Source: Marasmius tenuissimus (Eukaryota > Basidiomycota > Agaricomycetes > Agaricales > Marasmiaceae). Taken from it: a DNA stretch of 64,000 bases. The stretch covers positions 434,001 to 498,000 of the forward strand of contig JAQOTA010000014.1 of NCBI GenBank assembly GCA_029532415.1, written 5' to 3'. The stretch's first letter is position 1. Each line of letters begins with the position of its first letter. Shown here piece after piece: positions 24,067 to 33,629 of the stretch. The notes under the pieces are model-generated. The model made no database searches and was not told the origin of the DNA. It worked only from the letters and a program-made list of their open reading frames with translations. The position numbers and the translations under genes are program-made.

Positions 24067-25542
24067 TCAATTATCAGCATCGTCGACCAGGTGCCAACTT
24101 GGTAGCCAGTCCACTAATAATTCCTTCCATGCTTCTGGCCAAGTGTATGGATCCCACATATCGCGAAAAGGGTTTGGTAGTGGACGCATCTCACCCCAAC
24201 AACAACGTTTGCACTTGGGCATCTTTTGCTGAAGCCAAGCCCGTACTTCCCTGCGTGAAGTTGGTGTCACGAGTGCAGTTGGCAATGTCGGAGAGGTGAC
24301 ATGTGGGGGCATCAACATGTGTTCTGGCGGAGGAAATATTGCGTACGCATCGAGATTGGAACCGCTCACATCGAGGAAGCTCCCAAGCGCCACCAGGGTG
24401 TAAAACTTCGAAAGATGACCCACGTAGCCTTTCCATTTCGGTAAGGAAATGGCGAAAGTTCGCAGACGTGGGCACGCCAAGGAGCATAGGACATTGGCGA
24501 TCGCTGGCCTTGCCTCCACCATTTTCAACAAAAAGGTGTCGAGGTATTGGAGAGTGAATTCCGGGTGATTATCCACTGTGGATAAGCGGCGCTCCACCGT
24601 ATAGCTGAACATACCTCTACAGTCTGTGGCCGGTACAAGAGCAACGTGGAGACGTTGAAGCCAACTCAGGCATCCCAGCACACACAACAGCCCACCATCA
24701 CTTGCTGTGATTTCCAAGCGTGTCAGTTGGTGGAATGGAGAAGGCCACGATGGTAGGACCGGTATCAAGGGGCGAAAAATTGCGCGCTCATCACTGCTGT
24801 GTAGGCGATTGAATGGCCACACCGTACTAGCATCCGACCAGTCGACACGCCCTTGTTCGATGTCGAATGAATCAAAGCCTAGAACTCGAAATGTGCCCGT
24901 GTAGAGGTTTAGAGACTCGAGCTCATCCAATGGGCTCAGTCCGGCTACGAAGTCCTCCAGGCCCTCGTCCCAATCCATCATCCAAAGCAAGAGTTCACGT
25001 AACCCCGATATCTTCGTTTTAACGCACTCCAAAGCATCTGCCGCAGACGCTGGCTCGGCATAGACGTTAACAGTGAGTGATTTCCAGGATTTAGGAGCCT
25101 GATTGAGAACGGTGAGGAGATCGTTGGGGAGAACTGCAGCTGACATCCACGTCCTATCTCGCAGAGTGAGCTCGACTGTCAATGGCTTCTTTCTGGCGCG
25201 TTCTAATATGTCGCGTAAGTCTTGCTTAACCCCTCGTGTCCATGGATCGTTGCTTTTGTTGAGACTGCAAGCAACATCGCAGTCCAAGTTGAGTACCGAC
25301 CACAGTCTGCTGCTGCCCAACCCAATGCTCCGTAGGCGCCGACTGACTGATATCCACTTGAAGATTTCCCCTTTCCTGGTGTACCCGCTCGTTGTTAGAG
25401 ACTGAAAGTATGTCTCCTCTCCGTGCCACATAATTTCCTCGATTACCTCGGGCGAAAGCTTATCGAAGGGCCTTATGGGGTCCAAGCTACACACGAGCAT
25501 CAGCAGTGAGCGCTGATACAAGCTTAGGAGGAATACATCCAC
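24067..25542 (-). CDS. F-box-like / LRR-like protein
   Basis: One uninterrupted frame of 491 aa. A degenerate F-box occupies about residues 24-85 (PFDKLSPEVIEEIMWHGEE, then FKWISVSRRLRSIGLGSSRLWSVLNL). A series of LRR-like segments follows (KSWKSLTVNVY, LRELLLWMMDW, LESLNLYTGTF, FHQLTRLEIT, LQRLHVALV). The N-terminal ~20 residues before the F-box are hydrophobic (FLLSLYQRSLLMLVC) and may be a mis-chosen start. The domain plan matches agaric F-box proteins that carry SCF substrates. No intron is needed, unlike most genes in this window. Confidence 0.78.
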   Translation of the reverse strand: MDVFLLSLYQRSLLMLVCSLDPIRPFDKLSPEVIEEIMWHGEETYFQSLTTSGYTRKGEIFKWISVSRRLRSIGLGSSRLWSVLNLDCDVACSLNKSNDPWTRGVKQDLRDILERARKKPLTVELTLRDRTWMSAAVLPNDLLTVLNQAPKSWKSLTVNVYAEPASAADALECVKTKISGLRELLLWMMDWDEGLEDFVAGLSPLDELESLNLYTGTFRVLGFDSFDIEQGRVDWSDASTVWPFNRLHSSDERAIFRPLIPVLPSWPSPFHQLTRLEITASDGGLLCVLGCLSWLQRLHVALVPATDCRGMFSYTVERRLSTVDNHPEFTLQYLDTFLLKMVEARPAIANVLCSLACPRLRTFAISLPKWKGYVGHLSKFYTLVALGSFLDVSGSNLDAYAIFPPPEHMLMPPHVTSPTLPTALVTPTSRREVRAWLQQKMPKCKRCCWGEMRPLPNPFRDMWDPYTWPEAWKELLVDWLPSWHLVDDADN

Positions 25543-25651
25543 TTATGCATCCAGTCGTCTTTTCTTCGGCATTGTTATGGGATGGACCAGTGATGATTGA
25601 GTGAAGAAAAAATTCAATAAAGTAACGTAAAGCTACAGCTTTGTCGAGAGT

Positions 25652-28340
25652 CTAGACTACGGGTTCTTCGGGCCGACCAGGTGCCTGCACAGAGTCAGAC
25701 TTAGCACCCTGTGCCTCGTCCTCGTCATCCTCCTCGTCCTCGTCCTCATCTTCCGACGCCGACTCCAACTCCTCCAACATGGCCTGTAACACTTTCATGT
25801 GTGCCCCCAACCGTTTTGCACGACTCACTTTAACATACCGACAAAAGCCAGCGCGCTCATTGAGCCTGTATTCCCATAAATTCTCCAGACGTACGCCGTG
25901 TTCCTTGAGCCTCTCTATGTGGAACTTCCTCTGCCTTGGGTCCAACCAGTCTGTGCGATAGTTATCCCATCTATCCCCCTCATGGATCTCACCGGTCTTC
26001 CAGAGATAGAATCCCCAAAGTGCATCCTCGACAGTACATCCACAATGGCAAAACTCAACACCATCCTTCAGCGGAATCTGTAGCTTCTCCAGCGACGCGT
26101 TACCATCCTTCTCCTTTCTGTAGGGCTTCGCCTCTTCCGATCTCGTGGGCTCTGATGGAGGATAAGGCACCCCGGTCAGTCGAGGGCAAGCGGCGTTGGG
26201 ATCGGCGTTGTCGTGAATGTACCTAGTCGTGCAGATGAGTTTCCATCCTATTGATCTTCAGCCTTGTGACTGACCTATTGTTGTGTTTGCCCGAATGGTG
26301 GTGATAGTTACACTTCAAGTACGCTTGCTTCGACACCAGCGTCTGGACAGCAATCTCCCGGCATGTGGATCCCGCTTGCGGGCATCGCGAGGCGTGGTCC
26401 CGGATGTACCCTTGCAGGTTGCCAGGTATACTGTTGGAGGAAATTGGATTGCTCACAAAACGTTCAATCGCCTCGAGTGCATAATCTACATGAAGAGTAG
26501 ATTGAATGAATTTGTTTCATATGAACACGGGAGCGCAACACATACTTTCCATTTCCTCGTTTCGGAAATAACGAAGATCGCCCCCATTCTTGAGCGGTTT
26601 TCCGGCCCGGCCTTTTCTTCCACCCTCGCCGCCTCCATCCTCCTCTGTTTACATCCGGAATCAGTGACAGATTGAGGTACAAAAGAACAATCCTCACCGT
26701 CATCGCTTTGGTCGTCGTCCTCGGGCGTAGTCGGTTGAATGACTGATCCAGCATCGTCTTTCAACTTCTGGCCGCCACTAGGCAGCGTGTTGCCTGTCAT
26801 GGCATACCGTGAGCATAAATTCACTGTGAGCCAACGACATTACGGCACCTTTGCGACCTTTTTTCTTGACCGAGATGGTGCGGGCGGGCTCGACGTTTGA
26901 CCTGTCCTTTGGTGCAGCCGCTGGCAAGGGCGGAGCTTTGTCTGCCGGAGCAGATGGCCAATGCGAGCGACCAGGGGCGGATGGATCGGTCTTTACAGCC
27001 GGTTTTGGGGTCTCTTTGGGACTTGGCTCTGGAAGTTGCTCTTCGTCAACGATCTCCTGCGGGAGCAATCGAGCATCGGACGATTGCGCTGGTGATTCGG
27101 GAATGGACTCGGGCATTGTAGAGTGAGGAGTGGAGTTCGGCATGGGTGAATGAGGAATGGATGCCGGGGCCGGCGATTCTGGCGCGGACGCTCGTGCCGT
27201 CGACTCTGCTGACGGTTCCAGAATGGACTCCGGTACCAACAGTTCCGCCGAATGAACATGCGACTCAGGAACTTGCGTGTCTACTGACACCGTGAGTCAC
27301 ACAGAAGTGTTCGAAGAGTGTTCATTGACTTACCCTTCATCACTTCACATTCACCGACAGGCGGAGTGTCAGCCGCGTCTCTCGTGGCGCCAGCAACCCT
27401 TTCTCCAATCTGCGGACTGGCTGCAGAGCGCAGAAACTCGTCCAACGTGACATTTTTGGGCAGAACAGTCAGCTCTAAGGAACCCTCGTCAGCATTTGCA
27501 CCGAGCTATACTGAGGGTTTTTCCACCTTGCTCCTCGTCTGTGCCTGGCATCACCACAGGGGCTGCTGCATCTGATTGGCCACTTTCCTCTGCACGGGCA
27601 CTGGCTCTCGTGCGACGTCGCACAACAGTCTGGCAGTCATCCCAAATCAGACAGGGTCACGAAGTCATGGTTTTTCACCTACTTTGACTGTCTTCGAAGT
27701 GGAAGGTTGTGACTTCGAAGATTTTTCCTTCGACTTCTATGACAATGGTGAGCTCGTTGCTTCCGGCAAGAAATCGTTGGGACTAAAGACGCACCTGGTC
27801 CCCGATTGGCAAGGGGCGTAACTTTTTACTAGGCCTCTTTGACTGCCCCAGTCGTCGCTTGGACGTCGTCACCGGTTTCGCAAGAACCTCCTCGTCCGTC
27901 AAATCGCCATAGAATGCTTCCTCGATAGCTGGGCTTCGACTATTACTGGGCTCTCCCACATTTTTCCTCGCGCGGCCTGAGGAATTTTTGTTAGAATGCG
28001 AGCGGGGATATGTCAAGAGGACACCCTACTGTAGTCTGCACATCGTTTCCGGTATTCAAGACGCATATTTCTTACCTCTGATTCCTTTTCCTCGATCTGG
28101 CCACGTAAATGGAGAAGCTCCCCAGTAATCACGGGGAACCTGGCGGACTTTTTCGTATGGAGATCCAGCTCTGCCTCAAGGTTCGCTTGCTGGGCATGCA
28201 ACTGGCCCAGTGCCGCTTCTTTGAGACGTAGGTCGGCACCGATTTGGTCACGCTCTGTGTTTACCAGGTCAGTTGTTGCATCATGCGAAATTTGGCTGGC
28301 GGCTACCTTCTGAGGCTTTGGATACAGCGGTGGAGGCCAT
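25652..28340 (-). CDS. 721-aa cysteine-cluster protein, unknown function
   Basis: Eleven exons join in phase: 28340-28307, 28254-28030, 27976-27795, 27736-27683, 27629-27512, 27474-27334, 27283-26849, 26793-26698, 26644-26546, 26485-26275, 26222-25652. The N-terminal ~85 residues form a coiled coil (KEAALGQLHAQQANLEAEL and EEKESEVRNMRLEYRKRC). Basic, Ser/Pro-rich low-complexity sequence follows, with nuclear-localisation-like RRRTR, KKKGRK and RRKGR motifs. The C-terminal third is ordered. It has a Cys/His cluster with CPQAGSTC and KCNYHHHSGKH (possible zinc site), then EFCHCGCTVEDALWGFYLW and an acidic Glu/Asp tail. I know no catalytic family for it; a nuclear, DNA-associated role is an inference. 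Its start lies 385 bp from the divergent EME1-like gene, suggesting shared regulation. Confidence 0.75.
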
Positions 28341-28725
28341 TGCGTAGGATTTGGGGATTTAGCAGAGGGGAGGCAAAGGAGTGCAGGGGTGCGCAAGGAA
28401 AAGTATCGAAGCCTATTCGCAGAAATTCGCGTGGTGAAAAGGGCGTCAAACTGCTGGGATCTGGATTTCCTTGGAGGACCCTAAGTATGTGCCCATGAAC
28501 CGGCTCCCGGGATATCCATCAGAGTGGCAGATCATCTCATTTGCACCATGTAGGACCCTGGATCATATTTCCACCGCTCGGCGTGGCAACTGTTGGGTGG
28601 TGGGTCATTTTCCAATTTTTTGACTTATCGCTCCGCTCATGATTGTGGTTGTAGGGACCGGGCATCAGCTTTCACTCGACTCCCTTCGATAGCCGGTCTC
28701 TCAATCTCTCCCTTGGAGCTTTCCG

Positions 28726-29655
28726 ATGCTTCGAGTCGTACTGTCTGACAGCCTTTGTGCAGAACAACCAAACCTGATAACGAGGCTTCGATGCGCGGTG
28801 GAGGCAGAGGGCTTCCGTGATTGGCGAGTCATTAGCGACCAAACGTGGCTCAAGGACTTCAGTACTGTCCGCTGGGAAGGTGTGGCTGGGAAGGCAGCTG
28901 TATTGTGGCTCATTCGCGAGCAGGTCGTCAGTGTCACCACGGCGGGTGGTATCCTGTCTCTGGTCGAGGAATTTCGCCAGGTCCACCGACAAGTTGATCG
29001 TTCTCAACAGACCTGGATCCTGTTGTACGGGTTAGACAGCCGGTCCCCGCTGCCCAATCAAGAGCACATCGATCTTCAGCTTATATTGGCGCAATTCGTG
29101 GTAAGAATCCATGTGATTCACGCCACAGACGAGGATGATGCCATCTGCAAGCTCATGTCCATATCAAAAGGTGTGTTTTGATTTGACGCTCGCCTCGTAC
29201 TGTCCTAATTCTATGGTGACGACTGCACAGTATTATCGGAGAGCTTGTGAGTCATCTCACAACCCTCGAGACCTTTGCATCGAATCGGAACCGCTCACCT
29301 TGGTTGACCCAGACACCTCTTACACGGTGACTACGCCCCGCCACGCGAACAATTTAAACGTGCGTTGGAGTCGGAACTTGACCTCCCCGACGATTTGGTG
29401 GAACTAGTGGTCTCTCGATACGATAGCTGGGAAGGGCTAGCCAGGGGAGTTGACCAGTTGGACGGCAAAGCGGGTGACACCGCAGGACATGAGCAACTCT
29501 GTCGCGTCCTGGTAGGTACAGCTGCCTCATGAACGAACAATCTACTCAGCTACATCAGATCAGGGAACATAAACGTATGCATCCCAGGTCTGGTCGGATG
29601 GTGTGTGCCAACGCTTCCGCCTTTAGGGATAATACTCATGCGATTCATAGACTGA
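28726..29655 (+). CDS. EME1/Mms4-like nuclease-fold protein
   Basis: Exons 28726-29170, 29231-29246, 29313-29511, 29550-29574 and 29627-29655 join in phase to 237 aa. Exon 2 is only 16 nt but has AG and GTGAGT borders and restores the frame. The first ~150 residues look like the XPF/Mus81-family ERCC4 fold of the EME1 type: a strand TWILLYGLD, then helix-strand VRIHVIHATDEDDAICKLMSI. The C-terminal part (ELDLPDDLVELVVSRYDSWEGLARGVD) looks like the tandem helix-hairpin-helix region that follows it. The catalytic ERKxxxD motif of Mus81 is absent, as expected for EME1. EME1 partners Mus81 in cutting branched DNA. This protein is much shorter than cellular EME1 (usually over 500 aa), so it is probably a derived, element-associated form. 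Recognition is by pattern only. Confidence 0.5.
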
Positions 29656-30019
29656 GAAGGACATTGGCACCCACGTTAAAAGGCTGTTCGACTATGTTAT
29701 CGATGCTTCTGTAGTTTGGACGGCATGAGCAGTCGCCTACATATCTACTTTGTATACATAAGATACAGTTCACTGTCGTGAATGAAGAGGTCGGAACGAC
29801 TGTGTCTGTGCGTGCGAAGTAATATCCGTAATCACCGGTGGCTGCGGAAACCAAAACCAACGGACTTCGCAGAGTCGCTTCAACCACCACCACCGCCGAC
29901 GACGAGCTCCCGAGATCAAAAAGAAGACAGAATTCGTTGAATAATTCCATCCATCATATTAGCGTGTTCCTCAAACCACACATTCAAACCACCTGGCTTT
30001 CGAAACTGACTAACTGAGA
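29656..30019. other. Intergenic, no feature seen
   Basis: The 3' flank of the EME1-like gene and the promoter of the 120-aa gene. A CACCACCACC stretch lies at about 29,880-29,895. No frame or structured RNA is evident. Confidence 0.5.
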
Positions 30020-30505
30020 ATGTCCGGTGCAACAACTGACCCGTACGCCCTTCCCATTATTGATAACCATTGGCAACACCTCAGGGATGCCTTCAGCACG
30101 CTGCTCGATCCAAATGAGGTCTACGAGCTCACGTTCATGAAATCAAACTTTGGCCATCTTGTTACATGGGACACCATCGTTGAGGTTGTGGAATATATCC
30201 TTCGCGAGCGAACGAAGACGGGCGACCATGACACAGTGTTTATACGATTGTAAGCGGCATCTCTCATCAAAGAAAAGGCCCTCCTGATAGGTGACCTGTG
30301 GGATCATGTCGAAACAGGAATGCTCGAGGGCGTGGGGCGCATGTTAGAATGCCATTGGATGTGGCCAGGTTGAGGCTTCCTCAGAAGGTGCGTTAGAATA
30401 TCCTAATTGTTCAAGATGAGGATAATACTCACCAGATGACAGCTAATTCAATTCTATGAAGAACAGAGCTTGAACAATATCGTTTGCAGGCGAATGCGAC
30501 TTTGA
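30020..30505 (+). CDS. Small-protein family member 1 (120 aa), new family
   Basis: Exons 30020-30249, 30318-30387 and 30443-30505 join in phase to 120 aa. The sequence reads through FMKSNFGHLVTWDTIVEVVEY, then HDTVFIRLN, then VRMPLDVARLRLPQK, then LIQFYEEQ. Two other genes in the window (31011-31647 and 45538-46196) share this order of motifs and the position of the last two introns. There is no signal peptide or membrane segment. The predicted helix-strand-strand-helix pattern matches no family I recognise. I would call it a real gene family because three copies keep intact frames and the same exon plan. The third exon's end is supported only by frame and by similar length in the paralogues (63-66 nt). 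Confidence 0.72.
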
Positions 30506-31010
30506 CGAAAACGACGTGGAGCCGCAGGAACAAGTGATCTAGCATGAAGTCGAGGCTCGGATGCGGGATTGGGATCGGAATGGACCTTCTTGAATCAGTC
30601 ATGCACAACTCTCTGCAGAAGCGTGTCGAAAAGGTGTATTAAAAGGGTGTATCATCTGGGTTTGTGTTCAAAAATAGTTGTACTAGTGCGTAGCCGTCAA
30701 TCATGTCTCAACATTGCTACTATTGTCCTGCCTGAGTTTGAACTACCAGGCAGCCGGGTTTCTTGTTCATCCTCAGAAGTTCGACCCTTTCGCAATACAG
30801 TACACCATACGACAAACATACAGACGGGATGAGTTGTACCAGTGTTGCGCAAGGTAGATTTGCAAAAAAATGGTACTCATACATCATACAAACACAGTTT
30901 CCTGTTCATTATCACCTGCACACTACAAGGTAGAACGCCCTCATGCAGCTTTTGCCCAAACGAAATCCATAAATGCCATCCTTGTTCGCTTTGCTTCAAC
31001 CTTCGCTCGC
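30506..31010. other. Intergenic, convergent gene ends
   Basis: The shared 3' flank of the 120-aa gene (plus) and the 129-aa gene (minus), two members of one family facing each other. Nothing else is seen. Confidence 0.45.
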
Positions 31011-31647
31011 CTAGTATTGACAGTCGGTGGTCTGCCATTGGCGCCAGGGGAGGAACCTCTCGTAGTACGCAATAAGCTGAGAGTTTATGGGCATCAGTTC
31101 TCCCACTGGAGTTGACGTGGCGAGATAGACGGGAGGCAAACCTTCTGAGGAAATCGCTGTCGAGCCACTTTGAGAGGTACTCGAACGAGTCTTCTATGTC
31201 CACTATCGTTCCTGACCAATTATCGAGTGATTAGATTCCTCAGAGTAGTGATGAACGAGGGTCCACATTACTCACAGCCTAACGAAGACGTTGTCACAGG
31301 AGCCGACACGTAACGGTGTTGTTTCGATGGCTTCCACAGTCAACACAATATATTCCCAAGTCTTGAAGTGTCCGAACGTGGATTTTAGGTATTGCAAGTC
31401 CCAAACATATTCCGGTGGGCGTGGGCTGAAGTGGTGTGAGTTAGTAGGCCCCCAATCTCATTGGAAAAGGCGTCTACCGTGATACGGGGATCGTGGCGGT
31501 CAAAGCGCTACTTTCCGAGAGGGTGTTACGATTCGATGTCGCCGAGGTTGGATCGCTTTTTAGCGAATATGGTTAGAGAGAGTGTGTGAGAGCGGTCAAC
31601 CAGGCTTGAAACGTGACCTACCGTGGCGGCAGGGCGTTGGCTGTCAT
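31011..31647 (-). CDS. Small-protein family member 2 (129 aa), new family
   Basis: Exons 31647-31622, 31555-31478, 31425-31276, 31211-31142 and 31076-31011 join in phase to 129 aa. Core motifs are YLKSTFGHFKTWEYIVLTVE, DNVFVRLN, VRVPLKVARQRFPQK and LIAYYERF, aligned one-to-one with the 120-aa gene at 30020. The penultimate exon is 70 nt in both and the last intron falls after the same QK in phase 0. The N-terminal 45 residues are Ser/Thr-rich and unconserved. An upstream ATG at 31743 was rejected because it runs into a stop before any plausible donor. The start lies 305 bp from the divergent basic-protein gene. Function unknown. Confidence 0.72.
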
Positions 31648-31952
31648 TTGATATCAGTTCGGAGCGTGCTACAATCGTTTAGTTAGGATTGGGAGTGGCT
31701 TTTGGTGGTTATGATTGAAGAGGCGGCGGAAGAAGTTTGACATTCGAAGTCGGTTTTGTAGGTCGGCAGCCACCGGCATCTGACCAATGCTTTCACACGC
31801 CCCACCCAGATGAGTGTCTTCGCCACTGGACGTGAGTGTCTCATCGCTCCATGGTGAGTGTCTCATTTGAGCACACCAGGCGTCACAAATCACGATATTT
31901 TTGTGTCACGACACCACCACTGAACCACAACCACCTTACAAACCTTCTGTGA

Positions 31953-32743
31953 ATGCCAACACCCCTTCGAAGCCCATCTCCTGATGATGAGGACACCTTG
32001 CCCTGCGCTTCTAGCCCAACACCTCCACTGCGCTCACTTGTAGGATTTCGTTCTGGCTTATTCGACGACTTACAGCCGTCTTCCCCTGAGTGGAGCGATG
32101 AGGAAACAGTGGACCTTCGACCAAAGCTGATGGCAACAATGGCACTACCACCCACACGCAACGGTTTGTAACGCCCGCCTGTCTATTGTGTTTTAATCCG
32201 CTTGATATTGACAATAGCTATCTACCTCACAGAACTCGTCCCGAGCCGACAATCCACCAACCCAGTCGGTGAGTTGTCTTCGATTCTCTATAGTCCAGTT
32301 GTAATTGAATGGGAGTGGATTCCAAATCCACCCCACCAGGCAAACCTGGTAGACTTGGGTTCCATGAAGACCTGAAGTCACGACTCAACCGTGCTGCCAA
32401 ACCTCCACGTCTCTCAAAGGGCCAGGAGCGCGTGGACCTTCTGCGGAAGGTGGCCAAGGACCGACAGGCCAGAGTCGATGCACGCCGAAGAAACCGTGCA
32501 CGATCAGCACGGTACTACTCCCAACACAAGGGGGAGATTGCCGCAAGGAGAAAAATCAAACGCGACGCGTGAGGATTGAGTATTTTCATATGTTGGTCCC
32601 TTCTGATGTCCCGCAGCGAAACCGAAAGGTTGGGGTGCCTTCCGGATACCCACCGGGACGAAATTCTGGCGTCCCGACGCGCCAAACAACGGGAGTATTC
32701 CCGCAGATACCGCGAAAAGCTCAAGGGTAGAGATAGGAAATAA
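31953..32743 (+). CDS. 213-aa basic C-terminal protein, unknown function
   Basis: Exons 31953-32163, 32218-32268, 32316-32568 and 32617-32743 join in phase to 213 aa. The N-terminal half is acidic/Pro-Ser-rich. The C-terminal half is very basic and helical: RRRNRARSARYYSQHKGEI, then RRAKQREYSRRYREKLKGR, a twice-repeated Arg-rich Tyr motif. The same RYY-x-x-(N/H)-(E/K) signature opens the basic gene inside the KDZ element (13661-14529), which suggests one accessory-gene family linked to KDZ loci. DNA or RNA binding is likely from composition only. The third intron acceptor (GAG) is weak. Confidence 0.68.
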
Positions 32744-32778
32744 GATACGGAGTGATAAATGCTGTATAGCTAGTTTTT

Positions 32779-33405
32779 TTAAGCAGTTTCTACTATCCAC
32801 TCAACCCTTTTCTGTGGGAACATGAGATGTGGTACTCTGACCTCTGTCACCACCTTAGTACGAACCCGGCCTAGATCGAGCTCCTTAGCGAAATGCGAGT
32901 AGGCCTCATTTTCGGAACGGAAGAGCGCGAACGTGCCAAAGTCCCACTTGAGGCCTATCACCAAGGCGCTGATGCTGCGTCACAAATTTCAAGATCAGAT
33001 TAACAACATGTGAAAGGCGTAACACGCATACAGACCGATCCGGATATACTCCGACACGAAATCCCTCCGTTACTACCGACCATTCACCTGCAGTAGTCGA
33101 TGGACGATTGAGGAGGTCTACAAGGCCACAGTCGACATATGTGCTGTAGTCTTGGCAAGCGGTACTGGCGTCTTCATATCCTTTGGCAAAGGTCCCTTGT
33201 TGGTGAGTACTAGGCATGACGCAAAGGACGTCAGTCAAATGGGGGTGATGGTGATGATGGAGATCCGCGACAGAACTCACTAATGCACGCCGGGAACCGG
33301 CCCCTGAAGAACCACCCAGGTTGTAATCCGATCGTACTCGGGAAGATCGCACAGACGTGGAACCACCACTTCCACCTGTGTGTTTTGTTTCTTGTTGCCA
33401 GGCAT
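32779..33405 (-). CDS. Tandem viroplasmin / RNase H1 N-terminal-like protein
   Basis: Exons 33405-33281, 33209-33036 and 32974-32779 join in phase to 164 aa. Two similar halves are visible. The first reads TTWVVLQGPVPGVHY, then GYEDASTACQDYSTYVDCGLV. The second reads EWSVVTEGFRVGVYPD, then RSENEAYSHFAKELDLGRV. Each follows the pattern aromatic-V-V-x-x-G-x-x-x-G-V-aromatic and ends in an A-x-x-x-(Y/F) helix and G-x-V. That is the layout of the Cauli_VI / RNase H1 N-terminal hybrid-binding domain. No RNase H catalytic domain follows. Such domains bind RNA:DNA hybrids or dsRNA, so nucleic-acid binding is the likely role. Intron 2 uses a GTCTGT donor, chosen because it alone keeps the second motif in frame. 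Confidence 0.55.
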
Positions 33406-33629
33406 TGCTTGGGCGAGACGGCGCTGGCGGCAGTGAGACCAGTGGGATGATGTAGGTGAATTCCGTCAACGCCAGAGAGTTATAAGTCTGTCTCGGCGCC
33501 GACGGTCGGAAAATACGAAGATTTCGAAACATGGGATTAACATTTTAACGTTCACAATCTACTACTGAGGTTAATCTTGTGAAATTGATAGATACCGTCG
33601 CGATCGCCCTGAATTCGCATCAATACCTA

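Noticed and set aside
30250..30348. Early stop giving an 86-aa product for the first small-family gene
   Set aside because: It arose from counting one base twice at the acceptor. The correct phase continues as LNARGRG and matches the paralogues.
31669..31893. Upstream Met at 31743 as the start of the 129-aa gene
   Set aside because: That frame hits a stop before any usable donor; the ATG at 31647 splices in phase with all later exons.
33281..33532. A 208-aa single-exon reading of the viroplasmin-like gene
   Set aside because: It reads through a GTGAGT intron and loses the first WVVLQGPVPGV motif; the spliced model recovers both repeats.
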